Assembly: GCF_964355755.1 (NCBI RefSeq)
Contig: NC_092670.1
Span: 18,599,201 to 18,663,200, forward strand
Direction: 5' to 3'
Length of the DNA stretch: 64,000 bases
Source: Antedon mediterranea
Lineage: Eukaryota; Echinodermata; Crinoidea; Comatulida; Antedonidae
How positions within the stretch are numbered: the stretch's first letter is position 1; each line of letters opens with the position of its first letter. This document shows positions 48,438 to 61,400 of the stretch, piece by piece. The notes below the pieces were generated by a model. That model was not told the DNA's origin and ran no database searches. It was given only the letters and a program-made list of their open reading frames with translations. The position numbers and the translations under genes were made by a program.

Positions 48438-48876
48438 AATCAATCAATAATTATTACGATAATGAATTAATTTATTAAAATATTAACAATAAATTATTAA
48501 TAAAACTAATCATTTTCAGTCTCGTATCTAAACTTGTGCGAACATTTTTACAGGATTTCCTCTCGTAGTTTATGCTGTTTTTCAAGGAATCATTATCTCT
48601 TTCTAATTAATCACAAAAAAACCTATAAGAAATTGAATATCTATATTCGTAATTTCCGATGAATAAGTGGCGCTATACAACAAAATACTTACTTTATATA
48701 GATCATGGAATGGCACGATTGACCTAGTCGGGCCGTGCTAATATCATATTTTTCGATATTTATAATTGCATAAAAAAATAATAGTGGAAAAAAGTTCGCG
48801 CTGGGTGTTTGTTGGGTTTCGACTGCTGATGGAAGTTAATTTTTAGCAGTTTTACTAGAAAATAATTTATTTGCGC

Positions 48877-48907
48877 ATGGTTCATCGCCTTGAACGTTTG
48901 GATGAAG
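48877..48907 (+). promoter_or_regulatory. Possible 5' UTR exon end of TECPR1 with an upstream ATG
   Basis: A donor-like AAG|GTATGT follows position 48907, and TECPR1 exon 1 is preceded by an acceptor TTTCTACAG ending at 49473. If the two are joined, an upstream ATG at 48877 would open a short reading frame ending in a TAG that overlaps just past the TECPR1 ATG. The transcription start is not identified. Confidence 0.3.
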
Positions 48908-49486
48908 GTATGTACATGTAATAAATTGTAATCTGGTATTATTTTAAAAGTTTAATAATGTTGTAGGTTGAATGTTGGCTAGGCCTAGGCCTAGGCCCGG
49001 TTTATTTTACTAGACTAGAGCGCGAGAGACTCAGTCCATACGTCACACACAGTACACACACCGACTGCTGTGTAGTCGTTTCCTGATGACAGATGTTGTC
49101 CCTTGTTTTATTTATAAAGGTAGGCCTAGCATAGCCAGCCATATTAAATCAGATTTGTTTGCACAAGACCAAGTATTGACGTATTACTTATTTTAAAAGT
49201 AATTAAAAACTTTCTCATGAACATTTATGAATTTATTTAGTTAGGCAGGGCCTAGGCCTAGTAGTAGGAGGCTAGCCTACCTAGGCCTAGTGTGAATTTG
49301 AAAAAAAAAACAAATAATATTAAATATTATTATTTAAGTTTTTGTTTATTTTCTGCCTTAAAATTAAAAAGATTGTTTTTCCCCTTTTCATACTCATACC
49401 ACTGTAATTTATAATATATATTCAAATTCATTAAAACATGCATGCTTTTTTACAGTATTCTCTTTTTCTACAGCCTATGTTACACC

Positions 49487-52400
49487 ATGGTAGTGTCGTA
49501 CCTATGGGGAGTGGATAGTTTTGGTAAAGCCTACACTCTCTCCACAGAGAATCAGTACTGGGAGCTACGAACCAACGCATTCAAGGGACGGAACATTGAT
49601 TTCAAGCGAATCTCAGCTGTACAACAATGTGCTTGGGGCTTAGGCTGTAACCAACATGTATATGTGTATGTACACAACACAGACGTACCAATTAGATATC
49701 AAGAATACACATATGAAAATCAGGTTAGAGGAATGCCTTAAATATTAGTTAATGTACATCTTATTGCTGTTGTGTCCCCTATCAATGTATCTACTTTAAT
49801 ATATATATTTTTTAAATACAGAAAAAGAAATTGATGAGAAATATAATATTTATTTTATTCAGAGATGGAACCCAATCCATGGATTCTCACCTCGTTCTCT
49901 ATTCCCAACGGATCGCAATCCATGGAGTAATGAAACTGGATCACGTACCACCGTTGAACCACAGCTATTCTGTCTTCCCTCAGAGCACTGGAGCTGGGAA
50001 GGTGACTGGTATATAGATGAGAATATAAGAGGACAACCAACAGGAAGAGGGGTAAGTTACAGTAATACATGAATAGTGAATTACTCCAGTTAATACAACC
50101 ATGCTTAAAATATACGAACTTGGAGTTTAATCTGTAGATTATTCATTGGGATACATACAGTATGCATGATTAAATTCTACACCTACAGTAGTTGCCATTT
50201 TGTTACACACATGCAAAAATATCATCTTTCTTAATCATTGTAATTGTTTGTACTGTGGAATAGCTTTGCGTCAGGCAAGTAGTATACTCAATGTACTTAG
50301 TATAAAGTACAAATTACGTCAGAGCAGGGCAAAACATTTGACCAATTTCTTAATCTTTATATTTCTATCTCATTTCTATTTTATAAGGGATGGCAATATG
50401 CTGTTAACTTCAATGCCAATGATCGCTACACCGCTGACAAGAAATGGAACTCTTGCGTTAGGCGGAGAAAATGGATACGTTATCGGCGGTACACTGCAAT
50501 GGACGTTTGGGCGAAGGTTAGATTCAGACAACATACAGGCTACTTAAATTAATATGTAAAAAGTATTATAGACAGTTAAAACAAGGCAATTTAACAACAG
50601 GCCACTGAGCTTGCCTTGCTAAGATAGAAATTTGTAACAGTCCTTTGATCTTAGGTCTGGCTGCAACAAATACCAACAGTACTGTACTGTGTACATATTC
50701 TCTGTGGCGCGCAGTGTCTATTAAGAGGCGTGGAAGCAACAAATAAACCCTTTGATCTCCAGAGCTCAGCATCCTGTTGTTAGATTGCCATGTTTAAAAC
50801 CACTATACAATATTGCATTTATATTCAATAGGGAAATCTAACAATATTAATGAAGACTAGTTGGGTGAAAGGTTCATAAAATCAATATGGTCCTTTTATT
50901 AAATTTTATGAGCCACACTTAGAATAAGAACAGTCAGCATTATGAACTAAATCATTCATGATTCAAAGGCAAATTGTTTAAACAAATGTTTACTTTTTAT
51001 TTTACCAATATTGATCATCTTAACCTTTCCAAAATTTTTGAAAAAAGAAAGAAATTATTTTAACATACCAATTCGTTTTTCTTTATTGTGTTTTTTTCTC
51101 TTGATGTTTTTTTATTTTTGATCTCTCAAGACTTCTATAATCATTGTTTTCTTCTATTTAGTCTACTTATTGATTATTGATTATTGATTGTTGATTCAGC
51201 ACATAGGGTGTTGGATATTAATTTTTGCCCAATTCTACACATATACAATTATATTTCTATTCAGTCTAAGTTGTGTTCTTTACAGCACTAAAACAGAAGA
51301 ATTTTCTCTTAATGGATTTTATTATTAATGACCTTAACCTATCTGAAATTGGATGCAATAATAATAGTTCATAATTAGCTAATAAAGCGAGGAAAGATAA
51401 AATTATAAAATAATCATGATCTTATTTGATCATATTTTGAATTATATTTACAATATTACTGAACGAATATACCCTTTTTTCTGTTTTATTGTTATTCAAG
51501 CTCAGATTTATAGGTCTCCTCAGGATTTTGTAGTTGCAGGCACAAACACTCTTAAAAAACTTGGCAATAAAAATATAAAAAATGTTAACATACAGATAAG
51601 CTGAACAGTGCTATCTTAAATTAATACTGTAAATTCAGGACATTTAGACTACATACATTATTCATTGTGTACTTTATATATCATATAATTAATTAAACAA
51701 TTAAAATGTTAATTGAAATAGATTATGCGATTGATCTCTTTACTTTGTATTCATAAATAAAAGTTTTGATAATTCTGCAGGTACCTAGTCTCCATCCAGA
51801 CCCTGTAGAAGAACCATTTATGGATCTGGCGGTAGGAGGCTATGAGTTGGCAGGTCAGCCAGAAGGTTTCCTTACTGTATGGACAATAACAGCATTAGGA
51901 AAGGTAAACATATGGTAATATAACAATGGTAATTGTGCCAACATTGTATGTAAATTACCTTATTACCCTACAGTCACTAAATATTTAAAATAGCAAATAT
52001 CAGTTGTGTTATCCTTTAATCTTACCGTCATTTAAAAACATTAAAAACAACATAGAGAACTTATTACTGATGAATTCTTTTATGATGGTTAAGGATCATG
52101 TAAAAATTATTCTACTGCAATTACTGCAGTAACTACATTTTTTTTGACTGCAATATTTTATGATCTCAGTTTGTTTCAATGTAGAAGTTTATAAGGAATT
52201 CATTGCAATAAATGTGTATAACTATACCCCAAAAAGAGAATGTAGTTACTGCAGTAACTGCAGTACAATAATTGTGATATGGTCCTTTAGTTGTTGTGTT
52301 TTAAGGTTGTCCTTATAAAATAAAGAAGATTTTTAATTTTAAAAATCAAATTAAATTCATTGTTTGCTAATAAAATATTTAATTTTGTATTGGTATATAT

Positions 52401-55400
52401 TACATGATAATAATACACTATTTATATATTGATTTTCAAGCTTAATTTTATAAAGGTTTTTTTTTGCTTTTTTTTTTATTGTCAATAATTATTTATTAGG
52501 GCATTATTAGCTTAAAGATTTGTGCTCTGTTTAGCACTACATATCTTAAAATGTGCACCCTTCATGTACATGCATTGGTGTTGGTATGTTGAAATAAAAT
52601 ATTGAATTCAATTCTTCTATATTTTCTAGGTTTTCTGTCGACATGGGATCAACAAGAAAAGTCCTGAAGGTATAAAGTGGGTTGAGATCCCCATTAAGGA
52701 TGGCAAAGGTATGGTTCAAATCTCTGTTGGGCCATCAGGAATCGTATGGGGTGTCACCTGGGATGGTGTGTCAGTTGTACGCATTGGTGTGTCCAGAGAT
52801 CATCCATTTGGTGAGTGTGTAAAAATGTTATGCCCTCAATTATCATCAAGATTATTATTGTTAACATTGTCAGTATCATGACATAATGATCAAAATCATT
52901 GTTAAAATCATTATCACTAACATAATTCTGTCTACACTATCAAACTTTATGTGATGTGCCCATTATATGGACATGATGATGTCATACTACCATATTTGGG
53001 CACATTACATCTTTTTTTTTTCAGACTAGTTTGATAGTGTAGACAGAGCTTTAGTTGCACCATTTTCTGAATATTTTCTCATAAATATTTGTTTATTTTT
53101 TCAGGGACAAGGTGGGAGTATGTACAGCCACCTCCTGATATTAGGATTTGTCAGGTGACAGTTGGCTCAACTGCATTGTGGGCCATCTCAACTAACTATA
53201 AGGTACCACTAGTCATTTAAATATTCATGACCAAATGTGAATATTCAAGCAATGAAAAAAACATGATTGAAAATGCAACTAAAATATAACAATTAATGCA
53301 GAAACCTCTGTATACAATTTTTTATGTTAAACCATTAATAGATACATATGTTTGTGACTTGTTCATCTGGCAATGACTAGGTGTTAGTGTTTCATAGAAG
53401 TAGCTTTAGTAGAACAGCGCCCAATATTAGTAAACTTGGTCTGCGATTTGTTCTTCAGCTTTTTAGGTGAAATGAGTTGTTCATATATGCGAGAAATGCA
53501 GAAACCATCCTTTTTCCTTCGTTTCTTCCTGTCGTCTGTAAATGTCCTATCATCCATCATAATATTGATATTCATTTCTTGTTTATTGTCAGGTTTGGTT
53601 TCGGACAGAATTTGATGCCAAAAAGGCCCTGTTGGATAAAAGGTATGCCACAGGTGACTCATGGGTGCTGATGGTTGGTCGCATGTCATCAATATCTCTA
53701 GGACCCAATGATCAGGTGAGGAAGGTTTTCTGGTCTTTATGAACAATTATTAAGAGATTTAAGGCCAATTTACACAGACACGCGGTAATGGTAAGCGGAA
53801 AACCGCGTAGCTTGTCGCATGTAGAATCTGTATCTATCTCTGCGTTTTGTGTAAATGGTCATATGGAATAACAAAGATTCTATATTTTTTTTACCGTTAC
53901 AACTCGTCTGTGTAAATGGGCCTTTACAGGAGAAAGGAAATGTTCAATTATTAGTGCTCTGTTCACAAAATTTTCTTTTTTATTTATAGGTGTGGGCAAT
54001 AGGCTTAGAAAATCGTGTTGTACATTTTCGACTTAACGTCACGCAAAGTGAACCTAGTGGTCGTGAATGGTGTGGCATTGAACTTCAAGAATGGGGACCA
54101 TTTGACACTACAAGCCTCACTGAAACCTCCTCAGTTGGCATCAGTGAGGGAAGTGGTCTTAGTCGACGAATATCAAACACGTCGTCGGAGCCTAGGAATT
54201 ATGTCACTGACGACTGTGACAATTCAAAATTGCTTCCAGTATGCAGTTCAATTCCTGCCAATATACCGGACTCAAAATCACTCCAGTTGAATTCTGCTGC
54301 TCCAAACTGTTCTAAAACAATGGGGATTAAATTTTTACAAGATTTAGAAGATGGATTACGAAAAATAAATTACACGGAAGATACTGGACCAAGAGAAATG
54401 ACTGTTAATACGAAAAAAGTACCGGTTAATGGTATTAGAACTCCGAATAATCATAGTAACGTTGCATGCGTTAGTCTTCCTAACATAACACCTTCCATTC
54501 CTCAATATCCGGTCTTGAATACAAATTTAAAAGACACAAAAAGTGCGAAACATATTGAACGAACAACCAGCTGGCATTCAGACGCCACAGATGAAATCAT
54601 TGATTTTGTAAACGATTTTTCTGACGATGATGTTATTGAAGGAACAAATAATGATAATGAAGATAAAAATGATGTAGATGTTGAAGTAGATTTATCAAAA
54701 GTGAGTTTAAATGATGATAATTCAGGGAATAAAATGTGCAATAATTTGAACGCAACTGATAAAGCTACTGGCGATAATGACGAACAGGACTTATGTAATG
54801 TGAATTCTGAGAAAACAATTCATGATGCAAATCTAGAAAATTCCGAACTTGATTGTAATGATAGCGCCATAGATGTAATTCAATCGTACGAGAAACTTGG
54901 AAATGCTGAAGAAACGTGCAATAGGGATGAGACGCAAGATAGTGGGATCGATATCGAGAGGGGGAGTCCAATGAGTAGAATTCATAGCGTGGAAAGCGTA
55001 ATGGAGAGCACGCCCTCTGTGGATGTGTCAACAGAATTGAAGTGGGTTGCTATCAGTGGAGGTGGATGTTTAGTGGATTCTTGTGTTCCAATGTCTTGGT
55101 TTCAATCAAGTAAGTCCATCTACTTTGCTAAATATTACCATATATCATAATATCATAATAATATTACACTTGCACTGATGAAGGGCTAGTGTTGCTCAAA
55201 AGCTCTGCTAACTTTTCTGGCTGTTTTACTTATCGTTGTGATTTAGCTTTTCGTTTTTTTTTGTATCTCCATTGAGATCCAGCCACTGATACCCACAGCA
55301 TTGTCATTTTTTCAGTAATTTGCCTTTGGATTCATAATATTATTAAGTACATAAATATGTTTTTGTTTGATATGGGCTTGTATCTGAGGCCTTTGGGAAT

Positions 55401-58400
55401 TTTAATTTATATATCCGAGATATTTGGGTATGGGATTATATCTAAGACATTTGAGTATGGGATTATATATCAGCCATTTGAGTATGGGATAATATCTTAG
55501 ACATTTGAGTATGAAATTATATCTCAGACATTTGAGTATGGGATTATATCTCAGACATTTGAGTATGGGATAATATCTTAGACATTTGAGTATGAAATTA
55601 TATCTCAGACATTTGGGTATGGGATTATATCTCAGACATTTGGGTATGGGATTATATCCAACACATTTTGGTATGGACTTATATCCGACACATTTTGGTA
55701 TGACATTTGAAACAATACATTATATTATCATATGTAATTATATTGCTTCAGGTCAGCAGAATAACACAGCTTACAACCGAATTGAGGAAGGTGCCTGGAG
55801 ATGGCTAGTGTTGAGAAGATTACAGGAACGAAGGATCAAGGAAACAGCCAAGTTTGAGCATTATGAGAGGGCTGTTGAAAGGGTAGGATAAGTATTGTAA
55901 TGATTCACACCTAACCAACATCGTCAATATCATCGTAATTATCATTATCATCATTACTGTCAACATCATTGCCAATAATACAATACTATTAAAATGGTGG
56001 TGTTTTAAATATCTTTTTCTTTCGGTTTTTATTCAGAGTTCATGGGTTAAGGTTGGGCGTATGCAGTATGTAACAGAAGGGCGGCGACGCCAATGGGTAG
56101 ACTGTACAATAGAGCTAGAGAAAGAACTCGACGGCAAAGGAATTAAACATAGCAAGTTTACCTGTCACTATACCATTTATGGGAAATCAAGGGTAAGCGG
56201 TGTTCATGTAACAAATTTAAAGGTTGTTTTAAATTGTCATAAACCTGTAGGTTAACAACTCTAAGAACCACATTACATGGACATTTTGAATTTATTACTA
56301 CACCCCAATTGTGGATTGACCTTTATTAAGGGGACACGTTTCACAAAATAAACAAGGGGAAATATATTGCTTTAACACAACGACCAACTACTGTTCAGGG
56401 GACATTCCAATTATTGAAATACTTTCTTGAATGTCTCTTATTACTATGATTTTGACCTATTTTGCGTTCCATAGCATATACAATATCTGCTGAGTGAGAT
56501 TACATGTGTGTTGGAAGTTAACAATTCAGACAGGCCTGCATTTGGTATTTACACTGGCAAGAGGGTGCTGGATAGGAAGCCTATCAAAATCAGAGGAAAT
56601 TCACATAAGGAGGTCAAAGAATGGGTAAGTACATGGTTGCTCACATTTTGAGCTGTATTTGTGTTTGAGATTGCACTCTAGTTGTATAATACCTCTATGA
56701 TTTCAAAGTATACTTTATTCATCTTCTAAATTATTCTACTGGATGTTCACTGTACTCTTTCATTCTGTTAATAATTGATAGATGAGTTCTGGCATAGAAA
56801 ATAGCAATAGTCTATACCTCATTGCCATTTGTTTTCCTCTAAGCTAAGCTATGTCTACACTATCAAACTAGTGTGATGTGCTCAAATATGGTATTGATAT
56901 GCCATCATCATCATCACATTTTTTTGTCACAAAGTTTGATAGTGTAGCTTTAGTTTCCAATTTTTTATACTGTTGATAGGGATGTTATGTCCAATACAAA
57001 ATGAATCCTATATTTCTTTGATCATAGATTGCAGCAATGAGTCTAGCATGCTGCGAGGTTCGTGGTCTGCATGGCCCGCCCTCAAACAGAGCAGCTTGGT
57101 TTGTGTCATGTCGTGGGGATGTCTTTGTTCACGAAACTATGTCAGATATTGAGGTTGCTCCTTCAAACAGAATGTAAGTCACTCATCTATTAATATAGTA
57201 GACAAGCAGAAAAACTAAAATGCTACTACAATAGCCTAATTTCAGGCTTAAAAATTATGTATTTTTACCCTATTAATTGTACTTGTTACCAGAATTTGGA
57301 ATAACTTACCCAGTGAAATCCGCAACTTAAATATTTCTGTTAGTTCTTTTAAAACCAAATTACTTAATTATCTCAATATTTATTTTTTAAATAATTTTGA
57401 TATTGAAAATGTGTGTAGTTGGTCGCTTTCTTGTCGATGCTTTTATTGTAGAACGTAATTTATTTATTTTTCTCTGTTCTGGGTTGACCAACTAGCATAG
57501 GTGTTTAGCACCTGTTTGGTCTTTCCGTGCCTCCTTTTACAATTGTTTTGTCTTCTTTGTTTATGTATATGGCAGAAATTGAATAAATAAAAAAAAAATA
57601 AATAAATAAAAAAAAAGAAATAAAAAATCTTTGTCTATTAACATTTTGTTTATAATTCATATACTGTATATATATTACAGGTTTTGGCGTCAAATTGGAG
57701 GTCACATGGCTATAGTCGAGTCGTGTGCTGCCGGTGTTGTCTGGGCGATCGGTATGGACCATACACCCTGGGTGTATACTGGAGGCTATGGTGGTGGTAT
57801 ATTTAAAGGTAAGATCGGTTGTAATTACTTATGAAAGCCTATCTAATTTTATTTTTGTTTATATTAGAATAAGTTCACTTTAAATTGAATAATAGCTGTA
57901 TGACTTCCTCATTTATGTATTCTTTGTAGGTATTGATAGTAGTACAGTTGGGATTAACACGCAGACAGACACAAAGAATATTTATATCTATGAAAACCAA
58001 CGATGGAACCCAATTGAAGGGTTCAGCTACAGGTGAGATTTGTTTTCAAGCAACTCGCCAATTACAGGATAGATAAACTATTTTATAATTTATCATGCTT
58101 ATAAACTCTTTGAGGCTTAGGGAGTGGTGTTGATAGAGTCGTGAGTTACAGCCCTGGCACCAGGTCAGGAAAGCAAGCATGTTAACCAGCAAGCTACAGC
58201 TTCACTACAACCTGATTTCTGAACATTCCCATCTATTTTCTCTTATCATAATTCTTGTCTTTTCATTTTCTACTATTTTTTTCTCACACTTCTGTTTTAG
58301 GCAGAATAGTTTCTATTCATGTGTATGTGTTATTTATTTTTAGGGGATTCCCAACGGATCGCTACACATGGAGCAATGAATCTGGACGGCAAGATTGTTC

Positions 58401-61400
58401 CAAGGACAAAGTCAACCCACCGTCACAACACTGGAACTGGGTATGTATATCATTGCACTATGTATGTTCCTACTAGTACATGCCTTTTACAGTACATATC
58501 TATTTTGTTGATTCTTATTCAATTATTTTTACAGATTACAGATTGGTCAGTTGATTTCAATATATCAGGGGGTACAGACCCAGAGGGATGGCAATATAGT
58601 CGAGATTTCAAAAGGTTAGTGCTATAGTTTTAAGCATATACACATGACAATCTAAAGCTCTGTCTACACTATAAAACTAGTTTGACAAAATTTGATGTCA
58701 TCATGTCTATATATGGGCACATCACATTTTGTCACATAAAGTTTGATAGTGTAGACAGAGCTTAAGCATAATGAATATAGTCGATAAGAATAGTAAAAGT
58801 AAACAATTTCATGAATACACTCTTTCATATACACAGCACAAAATTTGGGACAGAAAGAAAAATATATTTATATACTGTATTTTGTTTACATTTATGTAGT
58901 TAAGAACTGAACCACTTTGGAAATCAGTACATTGTATTGAAAGTGTATTTCAGAATAAAGAAAGATTAATTAAATAAAAAAATAATACATATAAAATATC
59001 TATCCAAATTCAAAACTTGTTGAAGCAATTTAAACTTAATTTTAACATCTTTAAGAAAATTGATATCTTTTATGCTGTCTACATACATTTCTTGATGTTT
59101 TATTACAGTATTATTAATACAGTATTACATAATAGAAATAAGACAAAAATGATACTGTAAAATGAAAAATCTTCCTTACTTTTACTGTATCTATTTAGTT
59201 TTTTGTCACTTAAGCTGGTCATTATCATTGCACAAATTTTGTAATATGTTGTAGCGGAGATATATATATATATATATATTATAAAAGTAGATCTTGGTTT
59301 AAGTCAGTATGATGTTAAGATGGTGTAGTATTGATGTTTAATCACCTCATGGTATCTATACTCTATCTACACCTTTTTCACGACTTTTCATTAAAAGGCA
59401 ACATTAAATTCTAATTCATGACAACAGCAAACTTTTATGTATCAAATATAAGCACTCTTTGTTTGCCTTGCCTTGGCCATTGAAATTCATATGACACGGT
59501 CCTGGATGTAATGCATTGTGGGTATAAAGTAGTATTTTTTAAATTGGGTAGAGTAAAAATAATATGGTAATACTGTTAATAGGTTGTGAATTTGATGATG
59601 AAATGTTTATGTTAGCTAAAGAGCTTTGTTTCATCATAGAGCTATTATAATAATATGGTTTGGTAAACGTGTGCATGTTTATAATGGTATAATGGCAGAG
59701 CTGCAGGTGCAGGCAGGAAAACACTGACATCACTGGTTCATGCATGCCAATGGTCTAGATCAGGGCTAAATACATTCATAGGAAAATACCGGTCTACATA
59801 TTTGTGGTATACACTGTAAAGCTCTATCTACACTATCAAACTTTATGTGACAAAAAAATGTGATGTGCCCATATATGGACATGATGATGTCATATAACTA
59901 CCGTATTTAAGCATATCACTACCATATTTAGGCACATCACACTTTTTTGATAGTATAGACAGAGCTTAAATCTGCATGCATGGCACATTGTGGTCATGTT
60001 AAATATAGACATGTGTAGTATGAGTAAATGAAGGATGTGTGTAGACGCATACTGTTTAGTAGACTCGTGTAGAACACATTTGGATTATGTGGTCCTAAAC
60101 ATGTTTAGTACATGGCAGATCTAAATGCAGGGTATACATATTTAGTTAGGCCTTCATAAACATGTACCCATGTTTTGGTTTAACACTTGGGGTATAGACT
60201 GAAAACATTCATTTTAATCTGAATTATTACTACCCACAATGCATTACTTTACGGACAGCGAGAATGACATGTCTTTCATGTCGTTTGGAATCCCGATGTA
60301 CTCTGCCGCTTTTAACATCATGCCGAAGAAGATGAGATCAAAAGCCAGCACTAGGGCATACTCAAAGTGAGTGGTACTCTACTCTAGTAAACTAGTGTTT
60401 ACTCAGTATTGTTACTTTTGCAATTACCTGTATTTCATAGTTTAACCATGAGCAAGACATGGCAGTAATTTATGTATATACAGTAGGCAGTGGTTGAATT
60501 TACTTAAAATATTCTTGTTATCTTTAAAAGACTGTACTGTATGTAACATTATAATCTCGGTAGGGTCCAGGCTTGTGATAAGCTGTTGATTTTATTTATT
60601 TTTTACTATACTATAGTTGTTGACTATGTTTGTATTTTGTTGTCCAATAAACTTGGACTGAACACCAGAATAATTGATTTCGACTGCACTTGCGAATAAA
60701 CTTTAATTGTAACTTGAGAAATTTAAATTCTAAAGCAATTGTAGTTTAAAGATATATTTTTTGTTTATTAATTTTGATGTTTTTGGAAGACAATGTATCT
60801 TTAATTTAATACAATGAATATATTTATGTTTAATTGTTTTTCCTTCAAAGGTTTTATCCCCTTCTATTGTTTGACCATGTATCAATATTTGTTTTCTTTT
60901 TATTTCAGGACCTTTCATAAAGAAAAAAACTGGAGAGATGTTGTACGACGGAGGCGATGGGTTAGGTATGTCAGATATCTTGATGCTGTTTGCTAATTCA
61001 ATAACATTCATAATAATCTAGACTGTACTAACTTTAACACTTTATAATTATGTGGCTAATAAATATAATATACGCAAAGATGTGCAACAAAGTAAAGTAA
61101 ATAATAGAATAATAATTATCTATTTAGGAAATGTCAACTGGTGACCACTGGCCCGTGGCAAGTAGCAGGCACTTTGCCCCTTCTTGATATTTCATTACAA
61201 CCAGATATACATGAGGAATGGAACATGTCTATTGCGCTTTGGGCGGTGGCTGCAAATGGGGATGTAATAACACGGCTTGGGGTGACAAAACAGTGCCCAA
61301 AGGTAGGCTAACTTATGGTGGCAGTGGTGGTTGCAAGAAATGTGTTGTGCTGGTTGTGGTTGTAGTGCTATTGGTGGTGGTAGTGATGATGGTAATGGGT

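Larger units (their letters stand above)
45049..49486. other. Intergenic, BRI3 to TECPR1
   Basis: The first part is the 3' UTR of the BRI3 gene. Then no supported gene: micro-palindromes at 46718 and 48412, hairpins at 47205 and 47452-47478, and a TAGGCCTA-rich stretch before TECPR1 (48970-49290). Confidence 0.5.
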
